NCBI GenBank assembly: GCA_015067895.1
Contig: SVLP01000001.1
Location: forward strand, 1-64,000
DNA from: Oscillospiraceae bacterium
GTDB taxonomy: Bacteria; Bacillota_A; Clostridia; Oscillospirales; Oscillospiraceae
Length of the DNA stretch: 64,000 nucleotides
Direction of reading: 5' to 3'
The translations under genes were made by a program, and so were the position numbers. The notes under the pieces are model-generated. The model did not search any database. It had not been told where the DNA came from and saw only the letters and a program-made list of their open reading frames with translations. Within the stretch, counting starts at the first letter, position 1. Every line of letters begins with the position of its first letter. This document shows positions 7,656-16,583 of this stretch, piece after piece.

Positions 7656-9143
7656 TTACAGGCTGGGGACGGGGGTGGGGCGGTCGGGGTCGAAGACCTC
7701 GCTGACGTCGAAGAGGTCTGCCAGCTTCTTGGGGGTGTGCCACATCCGGTAGCCGTCCAGGTTCCGGCGGCCGCCACGGAAGTAGTCCTCGCCCAGCTGC
7801 TGCCAGGCGTAGTGGCTGTCCACGTTGTAGAAGTAGCGGTAGCCGTCCTCGTAGAGGGCTGCGAACTTGGCGTTGTCGAAGGTGTACTTCTCGATGCCGG
7901 CGACGTCGGAGCCGTTGGGGTAGAGGATGATGTCGCAGTCGCCGATGATGGGCTGGACGGTGCGCTCCCACTCGTCGGAGTCGGCGATCATCTTCTCGGT
8001 GGTGATGGAGCCGTAGGAGGGGTGGCCGTAGGAATGGCTGGCTAAGATCCAGCCGTGCTCCTCCAGACACTGGGCCACGGCCTTGGCCTGCTCGCACTCT
8101 TTCTGATAAGCCTCGGTGCCCAGGTCGTCCTCGTAGGCGGGCTTGGTGCGGTAGCCGAAGACACCCTCGTAGCCGGTCATGCCCAGGATGGCCCGGGCGC
8201 CGCGATAGGAGAAGTCGGGGTGCTCCTGGATGAACTTCTCCAGGATGGGCACCAGATCGTAGTCGCCCACGTGGATCTGGCCGTTGGCGTCCATGTATTC
8301 GCAGGTGGGGTAGCCGTCCTCACCGATGACGATCTTGTGGGCGAAGCCGTCGCCGTCGGCGTGGGGCACGGCGGGACGCTGGTAGTCGGGATCCACGTCG
8401 CCGATCATGTAGCCGTAGTAGTTGACATCGTCCTGGCTCATGACGAAGGGGGTCTTGCCCTCGGGGAGCCAGATCTCGCCGTACTTCATCCGGGTATTGC
8501 CGTTTTCGTCGGTGTACTCATAGGCCACGTCGTAGGGGGAGACCAGGACGAAGCCCCGCTGGTACATGCTGTCCATCATCTTGAGAAACTCGGGGATGGT
8601 GGTCATGTAGAGGTTGTAGCCGTCCTCGGTGTAGTCGCCGTCGAAGCACCGGTCGTTGTCCACCACCAGGGTGTGGAAGAAGACATGGGTGATGTTCTGC
8701 ATGTCCTCCCACTTGACCAGGGTCTGGGATTCGGACTGATACTGGGCCACCCGGCTCTGATAGTCGGAGCGGGAGGCGTAGCTGCTGTTGTTCAGCAGGG
8801 CGATGGCACCGTCGTAGTCGTAGCCTGCGGCCATGGCATCCGCCTGAGCCATCAGCTCGTCGGGCTCCGGCTCGGTGGTCTCCGGCGGCTCGGTCTCGAT
8901 GGGATCAGAGGCGGCGGGGGTGCTCTCACCGGGCTGGTCGCCGCGATCGAACAGGCCGCTCACCGCACCGACGGTGCACTTGACCATGCCGAAGGCGATG
9001 CTCAGAAGCAGGATACAGATCAGCGCGAACCGGATCAGGGGCCAGTTGCGCCAAAGCTGGTAGGTGAACTTGTTTTTGACCCACTTGGGACGGCGGGGCC
9101 TTCTGCGCCGGGGGGTGCTCTGGGTGGGCTGCTGCTCGCTCAT
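7656..9143 (-). CDS. Membrane-anchored polysaccharide deacetylase-like (NodB fold) protein
   Basis: 495 residues. The N terminus is Arg/Lys-rich (RRRRPRRPKW), followed by a membrane segment (~residues 36-57), an acidic Pro/Thr/Glu-rich linker and a short helical repeat region (~residues 95-145). The large C-terminal domain looks like a divergent NodB deacetylase: SQDDVNYYGY supplies the Asp pair, ILASHSYGHPSYG the HxxxH metal motif, and DIILYPNGSDV a later strand. It is probably extracytoplasmic, acting on cell-wall or capsule sugars; the substrate is unknown. Start ATG follows CAAAGGAGG. It may be catalytically atypical, as an insert of ~180 residues separates the Asp and His motifs. Confidence 0.72.
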   Translation of the reverse strand: MSEQQPTQSTPRRRRPRRPKWVKNKFTYQLWRNWPLIRFALICILLLSIAFGMVKCTVGAVSGLFDRGDQPGESTPAASDPIETEPPETTEPEPDELMAQADAMAAGYDYDGAIALLNNSSYASRSDYQSRVAQYQSESQTLVKWEDMQNITHVFFHTLVVDNDRCFDGDYTEDGYNLYMTTIPEFLKMMDSMYQRGFVLVSPYDVAYEYTDENGNTRMKYGEIWLPEGKTPFVMSQDDVNYYGYMIGDVDPDYQRPAVPHADGDGFAHKIVIGEDGYPTCEYMDANGQIHVGDYDLVPILEKFIQEHPDFSYRGARAILGMTGYEGVFGYRTKPAYEDDLGTEAYQKECEQAKAVAQCLEEHGWILASHSYGHPSYGSITTEKMIADSDEWERTVQPIIGDCDIILYPNGSDVAGIEKYTFDNAKFAALYEDGYRYFYNVDSHYAWQQLGEDYFRGGRRNLDGYRMWHTPKKLADLFDVSEVFDPDRPTPVPSL

Positions 9144-9177
9144 GGGATCGGCCTCCTTTGTCTGAAATGCTCCTTAA

Positions 9178-9206
9178 ATGATACCCTTTTTTTCGACAGA
9201 TTTCAA
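9178..9206 (-). promoter_or_regulatory. Sigma-A promoter for the deacetylase-like gene
   Basis: Reverse strand TTGAAA (9201-9206), 17 bases, TATCAT (9178-9183), 35 bases before the start codon. Confidence 0.7.
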
Positions 9207-9312
9207 CCATTATCTGTGGAAATTCAGAACTTAAGAATTTTCGGGAAAGGATGTAACAAACGGGGGGTAAAAGGCGTCTATATAGATAGAAGTATAAGGA
9301 GGAGGGAGTTTG

Positions 9313-9567
9313 ATGCTGTATCTGCTGCCGGTGGCCGCTCTGGTGCTGGGGCTGCTGGGATGGTTTCTGTACAGCTGCGACCTGGGCCGAAGGCCGGTGA
9401 TGTTCGGGCAGGCCACGGTGGTGGCCCTGGGCGAGGGACGGGCTGCCTTTGAATTGTTTGACGGGCAGATCATCGAGCTGGCCATGGGCAGGAAGGCTGC
9501 CCTCCGGGTGGGGGATCACGGACGACTGACCTACCGGGCCGGGCGGTTTTTGGGACTGGAAGCATAA
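9313..9567 (+). CDS. Small membrane-anchored beta-domain protein (DUF2500-like)
   Basis: 84 residues: one N-terminal membrane span (YLLPVAALVLGLLGWFLY, residues ~3-20) and a small beta-rich domain with GQIIELAMGRK and a C terminus GDHGRLTYRAGRFLGLE. That ending resembles DUF2500/DUF7489-type small proteins (GDxGxLTYxGxxFLGF). Function is unknown. A strong AAGGAGGAGGGAG site lies upstream; an in-frame TTG three bases earlier is also possible. A hairpin without T run (9568-9591) follows the stop codon. Confidence 0.65.
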   Translation: MLYLLPVAALVLGLLGWFLYSCDLGRRPVMFGQATVVALGEGRAAFELFDGQIIELAMGRKAALRVGDHGRLTYRAGRFLGLEA

Positions 9568-9589
9568 CAGGGCGTGCCGCGGCATGCCC

Positions 9590-9690
9590 TGAATGAATAA
9601 TGAATATTGAATGATGAATAATGAAGAATTATGGTGCCCCTGGCGGGATATTATGATGATTTGAAATCATTTTCGTCAGAAAATACCACA
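9590..9690. repeat. TGAATAA heptamer repeat plus conserved core, copy 1 (half element)
   Basis: Units TGAATAA, TGAATAT, TGAATGA, TGAATAA, TGAAGAA lead into a core (ATTATGGTG...CATTTTCGTCAGAAAATACCA). The core reappears in reverse orientation inside 24534-24664. The second heptamer arm is absent here. Confidence 0.82.
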
Positions 9691-9765
9691 AGGGGGGCTG
9701 TTGCATTTCGCAACAGCCCCCCTTATACAATAACCGCCCCATCCGAGGATGGGGCGGTTGGTTAT
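9691..9765. terminator. Two strong hairpins downstream of acsB
   Basis: AGGGGGGCTGTTGC/GCAACAGCCCCCCT and AACCGCCCCATCC/GGATGGGGCGGTT lie in series past the 3' end of acsB (reverse strand). Neither has a long T run, so termination strength is uncertain. Confidence 0.6.
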
Positions 9766-9803
9766 GGAGTTAGGTCAGGATCGAACAGAATCGACTCCGT
9801 CGA

Positions 9804-11939
9804 TTACATATCGAAGGGCTCCATGCCCAGAACGGGGTGGCCGTTCTCGGACAGGTAGTTCAGCAGCTCCTCGGGATCCTCGGTGCAGACGGTCTCGTCG
9901 GCGATCAGATCGGTGAAGTTCTCGACACCGTACATCTCCAGGACGGTCTTGTCCAGACGCTCACGCATCTGATCCTTCAGCATCTTGGGCATCCAGACGA
10001 TACGGCCGGGGCCGCCCTCAGCAGCGATGAACTTCTTGGAGGAGATGAAGTGCTTGCCGTGGCCCATGAAGCCGGGGGTCTGAACGCCGCCGCCGGTCAT
10101 GGAGGCCATCTCGGAGAAGGACATGCCCAGAGGAGTCATGCCGGCATGCTCACGGCAGGTGATGACGACACCCATGGAGACGGGCTCAACACCGCAGATA
10201 CACTCGAAGCAGCCGCAGGAGGTCATGGGATCCTGGAACAGGGAGTACAGGGTGATCTTCTCAACAGCACCGTGGGAGTACTTGTTGACAGCCTCGTCCA
10301 TGGAGTCGTAGCGGCCCAGACGCTCGTCCTGGCAGCCAGTCTTGACGATGGGCTGGCAGGGACCGTGGGGATCCAGCTCCTTGGTGGCCTTGGCGTCCAG
10401 CCAGGACACGGCACCACACAGACCCAGACGCTCGGGAGTGACGATACACACGTGGCTGGGGGAGAAGGCCTGGCACATGATGCAGGTGTAGAACTCGTTG
10501 ACGGACTCGTCGGTCATGGAGGCCAGACGGGCATCACGGGCGTTGAAGATCTCGTTGGCGTGGGCACGCAGAGCCTTGTTCTGCTCGGCATCGACAACGA
10601 TGGTGACCTGGCACTTGTCAGCAACGGCCTCGAACTCGCTCATGACCTTGGCGTACAGGACTTCGCCGATGTGCTTGAACTTGAAGCCGGCGCCGAAGGC
10701 GGACTTGCTGATACGGACGCGGATCATGTCGCGCTGACCGGTGTGCATGACACCCTCGATGCAGTTGATCCAGGCATGGATCTTACGCTCCATGACGGAC
10801 TCGAAGTCGGGCTGCATGGCCTTGCCGGCGACCTCGACGGTGTAGGACAGGGAGATCTTGGAGCCAACGGGGACATCGTCGATCTCGGGGCCGATGACGG
10901 TGATCTTGTGATCCTCGACCTCCTGCATGGACTTGGTCTGCACCAGCTCGAAGCAGTCCACACGGGAGCCGTCGACCTCGACCTGCATGTCGCCGCGGCG
11001 GATGATCTCGCCCTCGAAGGCGGTGGCGTAGGAGACGGGGATGTCGATCTTGGTGATCTTCAGCTTGATGTCGCGGGCCTCCAGGGAGGTGGCGTTCCAC
11101 TTGGAGGTGTCCAGCTGCTGGATCAGGGACTTGGGAACACGGAACATGTTCTCGGTCTCGTTGGAGATGACGGGGAAGCCCAGCTGGATGGCACCGGCAC
11201 CGTAGGAGACGATCTCATCGGACAGGGACTTGTAGGCATTGACGAAGGCACGGACGCGATCCATGGTGTACTTGTACAGAGCCTTGGTGTCACCGGGCTG
11301 GATGTTGCCGAAGATCAGAGCGGCACGCAGTGCGACGGTGACGACATGGATGACGGACTGATCCTCGTAGCCCAGGGGCACCACGCGGACGCCCTCGCCC
11401 AGGTTCATGCCGGCCTCGTGGCAATGCTTGACGGAAGCACCGGTCAGGGTGACCAGCAGGCCCTGAGCCTGGTAGGACTTGGCCAGAGCGACGGTCTCGG
11501 CGGGATCCTCAGCGCCGCCGATGATAACGGCAACACCGGGGATGTCGCCGGTAACCAGGGGCAGACCCAGGTTACGGACGAAGGCGTCGGTCAGGAAGCC
11601 CATCTCGGGCTCAGCGTAGGGCTCGGCGCCGTGCAGGTACTTCAGAACCTCCAGGAACTCGGCGCACATGGCAGAAGCGACACCGCTGTCGAAGGCATCC
11701 TGCAGGCGCTTGTTCCGGGTCATCATGGGCTTGACATCGTTCTCCAGAGCGGCCTTCAGCTCGCCCAGGTTGTTGATCTTCTTGCCGGTGATGGAGTAGT
11801 AGCAGGGGAGATTGTATGCGGTGCTGGGGAATGCAACAGGCTCGCTTTCGCCGTAGGTGGCGATGGCTGCGTCGATGGCAGCCACGGTACGAGCGTAGTT
11901 GTAATCGTTACCGCTGAAAACTCTATCAAAAAGGGTCAC
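9804..11939 (-). CDS. acsB: Acetyl-CoA synthase subunit (CODH/ACS)
   Basis: 711 residues, the bacterial-length acetyl-CoA synthase that joins CO, a methyl group from the corrinoid protein and CoA at the nickel A-cluster. The cluster ligands are intact: TCIMC, C after HV, and C after GL, with gaps of 2, 8 and 9 residues as in the Moorella enzyme (C506/C509/C518/C528), followed by SCGCFEC for the Cys-Gly-Cys nickel site (C595/G596/C597). The N-terminal CODH-docking domain is present. Start is GTG with TAGGAGGAA upstream. It is the last gene of cooS-cooC-acsB. Genes for the corrinoid protein (acsC/acsD) and methyltransferase (acsE) are not next to it. Confidence 0.96.
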   Translation of the reverse strand: MTLFDRVFSGNDYNYARTVAAIDAAIATYGESEPVAFPSTAYNLPCYYSITGKKINNLGELKAALENDVKPMMTRNKRLQDAFDSGVASAMCAEFLEVLKYLHGAEPYAEPEMGFLTDAFVRNLGLPLVTGDIPGVAVIIGGAEDPAETVALAKSYQAQGLLVTLTGASVKHCHEAGMNLGEGVRVVPLGYEDQSVIHVVTVALRAALIFGNIQPGDTKALYKYTMDRVRAFVNAYKSLSDEIVSYGAGAIQLGFPVISNETENMFRVPKSLIQQLDTSKWNATSLEARDIKLKITKIDIPVSYATAFEGEIIRRGDMQVEVDGSRVDCFELVQTKSMQEVEDHKITVIGPEIDDVPVGSKISLSYTVEVAGKAMQPDFESVMERKIHAWINCIEGVMHTGQRDMIRVRISKSAFGAGFKFKHIGEVLYAKVMSEFEAVADKCQVTIVVDAEQNKALRAHANEIFNARDARLASMTDESVNEFYTCIMCQAFSPSHVCIVTPERLGLCGAVSWLDAKATKELDPHGPCQPIVKTGCQDERLGRYDSMDEAVNKYSHGAVEKITLYSLFQDPMTSCGCFECICGVEPVSMGVVITCREHAGMTPLGMSFSEMASMTGGGVQTPGFMGHGKHFISSKKFIAAEGGPGRIVWMPKMLKDQMRERLDKTVLEMYGVENFTDLIADETVCTEDPEELLNYLSENGHPVLGMEPFDM

Positions 11940-11963
11940 GGTTATTCCTCCTATATCGATATT

Positions 11964-12737
11964 TTATACGGATTCATCGCGGTCGAGAACCGCTTTGATG
12001 GTTCGGATCTCTTCGATTGCCTTGGGGCTGTAATCGTAGGGAGACTGGCCGTTGCGGTCAGCATCCATGATCTCCAGATTGTAGTGGACAAAGCCCAGCA
12101 GATCCTCCGCCGGGATGTTCTGGCGGATGAATTCCTCGTCGCGCTCGTCGCGAACCTTGTTGGCCACGACTCTGACCCGCTTGACGCCCAGATCAGAGGC
12201 CAGCCGCTTGACATTGCGGTAGGTCTGAACGGAGCGGGCACCGGGCTCGATGACGACGATGAACTGATCCATGTTCATGGCGGTGCCGCGGCCCAGGTGC
12301 TCCAGGCCGGCCTCCATGTCCATGATGACCACGTCGTTCTTGCGGTAGGTCAGATTGCTGAGGACTGCCTTGAGCATCACATGCTCGGGACAGACACAGC
12401 CGCTGCCGCCGACGTCGACGGTGCCCATGACCAGCAGCTTCACGCCGTTGATGTCCTTGCTGAAGGTATCGGGGATATCTGCAACATAGGGGTTGAGCTT
12501 GAAGAACTTGTTGGCCGCATTGGCACCGGTGCGCTCCTCCACCAGAGTGCGCATCTTGGAGATGGGGACGATGGCGTCGACCTCCTCCTGGCTCAGGCCC
12601 AGGGCCAGACCCAGGTTGGCGTCCGGATCCACGTCGGCGGCCAGGACAGTCCGGCCTTCGTCGGCGTAGAGCCGGGCCAGGGTGGAGGACAACGTAGTCT
12701 TGCCGACACCGCCCTTACCGGTAATCGCTAATTTCAT
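11964..12737 (-). CDS. cooC: CO dehydrogenase maturation ATPase CooC/AcsF
   Basis: 257 residues. P-loop ATPase of the MinD/CooC type that loads nickel into CODH or ACS. Deviant Walker A KGGVGKTT (residues 8-15), ADVDPDANLG, a CVCP motif (C114, C116) for zinc/nickel binding between dimer halves, and VIMDMEAGLEH for Walker B. Placed between cooS and acsB it can serve either enzyme. Start ATG follows ACGAGGTC. A TGGAGAT heptamer repeat fills the gap to cooS. Confidence 0.95.
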   Translation of the reverse strand: MKLAITGKGGVGKTTLSSTLARLYADEGRTVLAADVDPDANLGLALGLSQEEVDAIVPISKMRTLVEERTGANAANKFFKLNPYVADIPDTFSKDINGVKLLVMGTVDVGGSGCVCPEHVMLKAVLSNLTYRKNDVVIMDMEAGLEHLGRGTAMNMDQFIVVIEPGARSVQTYRNVKRLASDLGVKRVRVVANKVRDERDEEFIRQNIPAEDLLGFVHYNLEIMDADRNGQSPYDYSPKAIEEIRTIKAVLDRDESV

Positions 12738-12785
12738 TGGAAAGACCTCGTTAATTTGGGATAGTACGAAATGGAGATGTGCAGG

Positions 12786-12857
12786 TAAGAGTGGAGATTG
12801 GAGATTGGAGAGTGGAGATATTCTTGATCTTCACTCTTCACTCTCCACTCTACTATC
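12786..12857. repeat. TGGAGAT heptamer repeat, palindromic
   Basis: Left arm units TGGAGAT, TGGAGAT, TGGAGAG, TGGAGAT (12792-12819); right arm (~12829-12857) is the reverse complement (TCACTCT, TCACTCT, CCACTCT). It lies inside the cooS-cooC-acsB operon. Confidence 0.82.
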
Positions 12858-12889
12858 TCGCACAGATGTCCAATTTCGCAGAGCGTGCA

Positions 12890-14794
12890 TTAGATGCCCA
12901 GAGCCTCGCGCTTGGCCTCGATGCAGGCGATCATCTTGTCGCCCAGGGAGTCGATGTCGGTGTCGACAACGAACTTGGCCTCGACCCACTCCTTGATGCC
13001 GTCCTCGCCCTGCAGCAGGCGGGTGACTTCCTCGGAGCCCTTGGAGTAGGGATCAACGCCCAGGAAGGTCTCGATACCGGTGGCGACGACGTAGTTGCCG
13101 ATGGAGACGGCCTTCTCGGACATCCACTCGGGAGCGCAGCCGACAACGGGAACCTGGGAGATGTTGATGCCCCAGTCCTTGGCGATGTCGGAGGCCAGGA
13201 CCATCATACGGGAGATATCGACGCAGGAGCCCATGTGCAGCACAGGAGGAATCTTGGCCAGCTCGCACACGCGCTTCAGACCGGCGCCGCAGTACTCCTT
13301 GGCCTGCTCGGGATCCATCAGACCGGCCTTGGCGGCAGCCTGAGCGGAGCAGCCGGTGGTGATGACGATGATGTCGTTCTCCAGCATCTTCTTCATCAGA
13401 CCGATGTGAGCGGTGTCAGGACGAACCTTGGGGTTGTTGCAGCCGACCATGGCGACGGCACCGCGGATGACGCCGGAGTGGACACACTCGACCAGGGGCT
13501 TGGTGGTGCCGAACTCGTCCAGCTGGGAGTTGGCAACGGTGTCCAGAACGCCCTTGATGGCCTCGACGGAGTAGCCGACGCGGGCCTTCTGCTTCTGGTT
13601 GGGGATATTGACCAGCTCCTGGTTACGGTTCTTGAAGTTCTCGATGGCCATCTTCACGATCGCCTTGGCGGACTCACCGGCGGACTCGACGGAGAACTGG
13701 ATGAACTCGGAGTCGGGGATGCGGGCGATGGGGGAGGTGGTGATGAACTTGGTGTGGAAGCACTTGGACAGGGGGCCCAGTGCGGGGAAGATACACTGCA
13801 CGTCGACGACAATGGCCTCGCAGGCGCCGGTCAGAACCACGTTCTCCTGGTTCAGGTAGTTACCGGCCATGGGGATGCCGTGACGCATGGTGACCTCGTT
13901 GGAGGTGCAGCAGACGCCGGAGACGGTGATGCCCTTGGCGCCCATGCTCTTGGCGTAGGCGATCATCTCGGGATCGTTGGCGTAGTAGACGACCATCTCG
14001 GACAGGGAGGGGTCGTGGCCGTGGACGACGATGTTGACGTTGTCCTTCTCCATGACGCCGATGTTGGCCTCGGTGTCGATGGGACGGGGGGTGCCGAACA
14101 TGACGTCGGAGAACTCGGTGCCCATCATGGAGCCGCCCCAGCCGTCGGACAGACCGGCGCGCAGGGACTGGCGGATCAGAGCCTCAGCCAGGGAGGAGTT
14201 GCCCATGTGGGTCATGTGCATGGCGGTGGCGATCTCACGGTCGATGGCGCGGGGCATGATGCCGGCCTCACGCCACAGCTCCTTGGTGTGCTCGGGAGCG
14301 CGCTGGGCGAACTTCTGCTCGCCGAAGGGGAAGCCATACTCCAGCAGGCCGATCTCGGCCATCTCGTGGGCCAGGTCGTAGATGTCCTTGCCCTCGGTCT
14401 CGACGCCCCACTCCTTGGCGATGCGGATCAGCTTCTCAGGATCCTTGACCTGATAGTTGCCGCCCTCGCGGGTCTGGTGCAGGGTGTGCATGATCTCACG
14501 ACCGTGGTCGGAGTGAGCGGCGGTGCCGCCAACGGTGAAACGAAGATAGTTACGGGCGACGATGCCGTGGACATCGCAGCCGCAGATGCCGCGGGGAGCC
14601 TTCTTGGTGATACGGCAGGGGCCCATGGAGCAGATACGGCAGCAGGTGCCGCCCTCGCCAAAGCCGCAGTGGGGAGTCTGGTTCTTGACACGCTGCTGCC
14701 AGGTGTCAGCGCCAACCTTCTGTGCGGTTTCCAGCAGAGAATTGGTGGCAGCTTCCATCTCCTCGATGGTGGTAGTAAATGCCCAATCCTTCAA
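12890..14794 (-). CDS. cooS: Anaerobic carbon monoxide dehydrogenase catalytic subunit
   Basis: 634 residues, the Ni-Fe CO dehydrogenase (CooS/AcsA) that interconverts CO and CO2. The N-terminal cysteine cluster region is intact (TPHCGFGEGGTCCRICSMGPC, then GICGC) and supplies the B and D clusters. Further conserved blocks are TVGGTAAHSDHGRE, MHMTHMGN, TGCSAQAAAKAGLM and LHMGSCVDISRM, the last of the C-cluster region. The start is TTG at 14792-14794 with a strong GGAGGAATTAC site. First gene of the operon with cooC and acsB, with a good promoter upstream. Partnership with AcsB suggests the acetyl-CoA pathway enzyme (AcsA). Confidence 0.97.
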   Translation of the reverse strand: MKDWAFTTTIEEMEAATNSLLETAQKVGADTWQQRVKNQTPHCGFGEGGTCCRICSMGPCRITKKAPRGICGCDVHGIVARNYLRFTVGGTAAHSDHGREIMHTLHQTREGGNYQVKDPEKLIRIAKEWGVETEGKDIYDLAHEMAEIGLLEYGFPFGEQKFAQRAPEHTKELWREAGIMPRAIDREIATAMHMTHMGNSSLAEALIRQSLRAGLSDGWGGSMMGTEFSDVMFGTPRPIDTEANIGVMEKDNVNIVVHGHDPSLSEMVVYYANDPEMIAYAKSMGAKGITVSGVCCTSNEVTMRHGIPMAGNYLNQENVVLTGACEAIVVDVQCIFPALGPLSKCFHTKFITTSPIARIPDSEFIQFSVESAGESAKAIVKMAIENFKNRNQELVNIPNQKQKARVGYSVEAIKGVLDTVANSQLDEFGTTKPLVECVHSGVIRGAVAMVGCNNPKVRPDTAHIGLMKKMLENDIIVITTGCSAQAAAKAGLMDPEQAKEYCGAGLKRVCELAKIPPVLHMGSCVDISRMMVLASDIAKDWGINISQVPVVGCAPEWMSEKAVSIGNYVVATGIETFLGVDPYSKGSEEVTRLLQGEDGIKEWVEAKFVVDTDIDSLGDKMIACIEAKREALGI

Positions 14795-14886
14795 AGTAAT
14801 TCCTCCTAAGAAAAAGATTTGTCAAAAATCCTCAGACGGTGTGCCTGCGAAAATGGGCGCAGTAACACAGACTAAGTATCGATATC

Positions 14887-14915
14887 ATTTTATCCATTAT
14901 GACGCAAAAAGTCAA
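14887..14915 (-). promoter_or_regulatory. Sigma-A promoter of cooS-cooC-acsB
   Basis: Reverse strand TTGACT (14910-14915), 17 bases, TAAAAT (14887-14892). The leader to the TTG start is ~85 bases. Confidence 0.8.
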
Positions 14916-15007
14916 TCGGTGTTTTTACCATATTTATGGAACTTTCCGGAAGGGGGGCGGGGGGATTTTTGTGGGAAATTTTTACTGGCGAAATTTGGTG
15001 AAATAAA

Positions 15008-15042
15008 ACAACGAGCCGGGGAAATCCCGACTCGTTTTGTAG
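15008..15042 (-). terminator. Intrinsic terminator of the DUF3786-like gene
   Basis: Reverse strand AACGAGTCGGGA/TCCCCGGCTCGTT hairpin followed by GTTTTATT. Confidence 0.8.
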
Positions 15043-15046
15043 GAAT

Positions 15047-15663
15047 TCACAGACCCATGTGGCGGGCGATCCGGCGGCGCAGGTGACCGGCGGCGAACCA
15101 GGTGGTCTCATAGCGCAAAAACTGCAGGGCGTTCTTGTCCCAGAGCAGATCCAGGGCCGGGGGAAAGTCCTCGTCGCCGTGCCAGAACCGGAGCCGGACG
15201 GGCAGATCGGGGAAGAGCTCCAGATCGAAACAGGCATCGCCGCCCGGTGCTTCCCGGCCGCCCAGGGCGAGACAAGCCCGGCGGAAGGCATCGGGATCGG
15301 AGTCGATGGCCTTTTCCAGCGGGCCGGAGGCGGAGGCCAGTCCCGTGTGGACATGGCCGCCCAGGGAGGACATGGATACCGATTCCCGGGCGGGAGCCCG
15401 GCCCGGCTTCGCGTCGCAGAGGTAGTCGAAGAGGGTCAGCACCTCCCCATGGGAGTCGGCGCTTAGCCAGGTGCCCTCCTCCTGCCGGAACAGGTGGCCG
15501 TCGGCCCGGGAAATGCGGTAGTCGCTGCCGCAGAAGCGCAGATACAGGAAGTCCGCGTCCGCCGTGGCGGTGGTGGTATTGACGATGACCTCCTGTCGTA
15601 GGTCAGAAAGCGAAGGCGGGCATCGTTGGCCTGGATGGCGTAGTTGTCGCGTTTGGGGATCAT
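15047..15663 (-). pseudogene. DUF3786-like protein gene interrupted by a frameshift
   Basis: Two overlapping frames make one protein of ~204 residues. The ATG at 15661-15663 (site GTGAGGTG) opens MIPKRDNYAIQANDARLRFLTYD. At about 15598-15601 the sensible reading jumps to another frame, continuing QEVIVNTTTATADADFLYLR and on through LTLFDYLCDAKPG, LPVRLRFWHGDEDFPP and RRRIARHMGL. One base appears to be missing. The C-terminal part resembles DUF3786 proteins (unknown function, often in anaerobes). No slippery heptamer is present, so a mutation or sequencing error is more likely than programmed frameshifting. Its terminator is intact, suggesting recent damage. Confidence 0.75.
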
Positions 15664-15687
15664 GGGGTCACCTCACAGAAGAAAAAT

Positions 15688-15902
15688 CCTTCCCCCGGGG
15701 GGAAGGTGCCCGAAGGGCGGAAGAGGAATGCGGGCGGAAACCTGAAAGTTGGTACAACGTATCAGACCTGGTATCAGGTCGGACACCGGTGCAAGTCTTA
15801 ACGTATCCGAAACAAGAACGTTACCGCCCGCATTCCTCTTCAGTCAAGAATCGGTTCCGAAGAGCCGATTCTTGACAGCTTCTCCCCGGGAGAAGCGTTT
15901 TG
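15688..15902. repeat. CTTCCCCCGGGGGGAAG-type palindromic element, copy 2
   Basis: Same ends, inner GAAGAGGAATGCGGGCGG/CCGCCCGCATTCCTCTTC arms and AAGAATCGG/CCGATTCTT hairpin as the copy at 2350-2582. The right ~70 bases are almost identical; the middle diverges. It occupies most of the 15664-15991 gap. Confidence 0.88.
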
Positions 15903-15955
15903 GTGCAAGATCCGGCGTGATCCCAATATTTCAAACACGGGGGAAAGTTTGAAAG

Positions 15956-15985
15956 AAACGCGCACTGATGTCAGTGCGCGTTTTG
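15956..15985. terminator. Terminator hairpin 3' of the phosphoribosyltransferase gene
   Basis: AAACGCGCACTGA/TCAGTGCGCGTTTT, symmetric with an A run and a T run, seven bases past the reverse-strand stop codon. Confidence 0.88.
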
Positions 15986-15991
15986 GAGTCG

Positions 15992-16546
15992 TCAGGCGAG
16001 CACGGTGCCGTCGGCGTTGAACAGGGGCAGGGGCTCCAGGTAGATGATGTCGCCGCGGTCGATGGCGTCGCCCTCGGCCAGAATGGCCATGCGGCCGCAG
16101 ATCTCGCCGCCGGCCTTCTCGACCAGGGCCTCCAGGGCCTTCAGGCTCTCGCCGGTGGAGATGACGTCGTCCACGATCAGGATGCGCTTGCCCTTCATCA
16201 GAGCGGCGTCAGCGCCGTCCAGGTAGAGCTTCTGCTCCTTGGCGGTGGTAATGGAGTTGACGGTCACGGAGAAGATGTCGCGCATGTACAGCTTGGGGCC
16301 CTTGCGAGCCAGGATGTACTTGGCATCGCCGGCCTGGCGAGCCATCTCGTGGGCCAGGGGGATGCCCTTGGCTTCGGCGGTGATGATGTAGTCGTAGGCG
16401 GGGGCCTTGGCCAGCAGATCCCGGGCGCAGGCTACGGTCAGCTCCTGGTCGCCGAAGATGACGAAACCGGCGATGGACAGCTTCTCATTCAGGGGGCAGA
16501 TGGGCAGGTCGCGCTCCAGACCTGCGACGGTCATGCGATAGTACAT
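15992..16546 (-). CDS. Purine phosphoribosyltransferase family protein
   Basis: 184 residues with the type I phosphoribosyltransferase signature RILIVDDVISTGES (PRPP-binding loop) and a preceding GPKLYMRD region; AEAKGIPLAHEMAR precedes the flexible loop. Such enzymes convert a free purine base plus PRPP to the nucleotide. The overall layout is closest to adenine phosphoribosyltransferase-like proteins; xanthine specificity cannot be excluded. Start ATG at 16544-16546 lies eight bases after AAGGAG. A consensus promoter is ~40 bases upstream, with no purine riboswitch in the short leader. Purine nucleoside phosphorylase follows on the same strand, so base salvage is the shared theme. Confidence 0.82.
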   Translation of the reverse strand: MYYRMTVAGLERDLPICPLNEKLSIAGFVIFGDQELTVACARDLLAKAPAYDYIITAEAKGIPLAHEMARQAGDAKYILARKGPKLYMRDIFSVTVNSITTAKEQKLYLDGADAALMKGKRILIVDDVISTGESLKALEALVEKAGGEICGRMAILAEGDAIDRGDIIYLEPLPLFNADGTVLA

Positions 16547-16583
16547 AATGGACACTCCTTATGTTCAAATTCAGGATGGTTTT

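Noticed and set aside
9837..12731. 964-codon open frame antisense to acsB and cooC
   Set aside because: Low-complexity Gly/Asp/His/Val product that mirrors the strong codon bias of the opposite strand, with no ribosome site and no domains. The reverse-strand genes have intact motifs.
12779..14809. 676-codon open frame antisense to cooS
   Set aside because: Shadow of cooS codon bias; no family motifs.
15590..15612. Programmed frameshift in the DUF3786-like gene
   Set aside because: AGGAGG is present but is not placed for a known frameshift signal, and there is no slippery heptamer or downstream structure.
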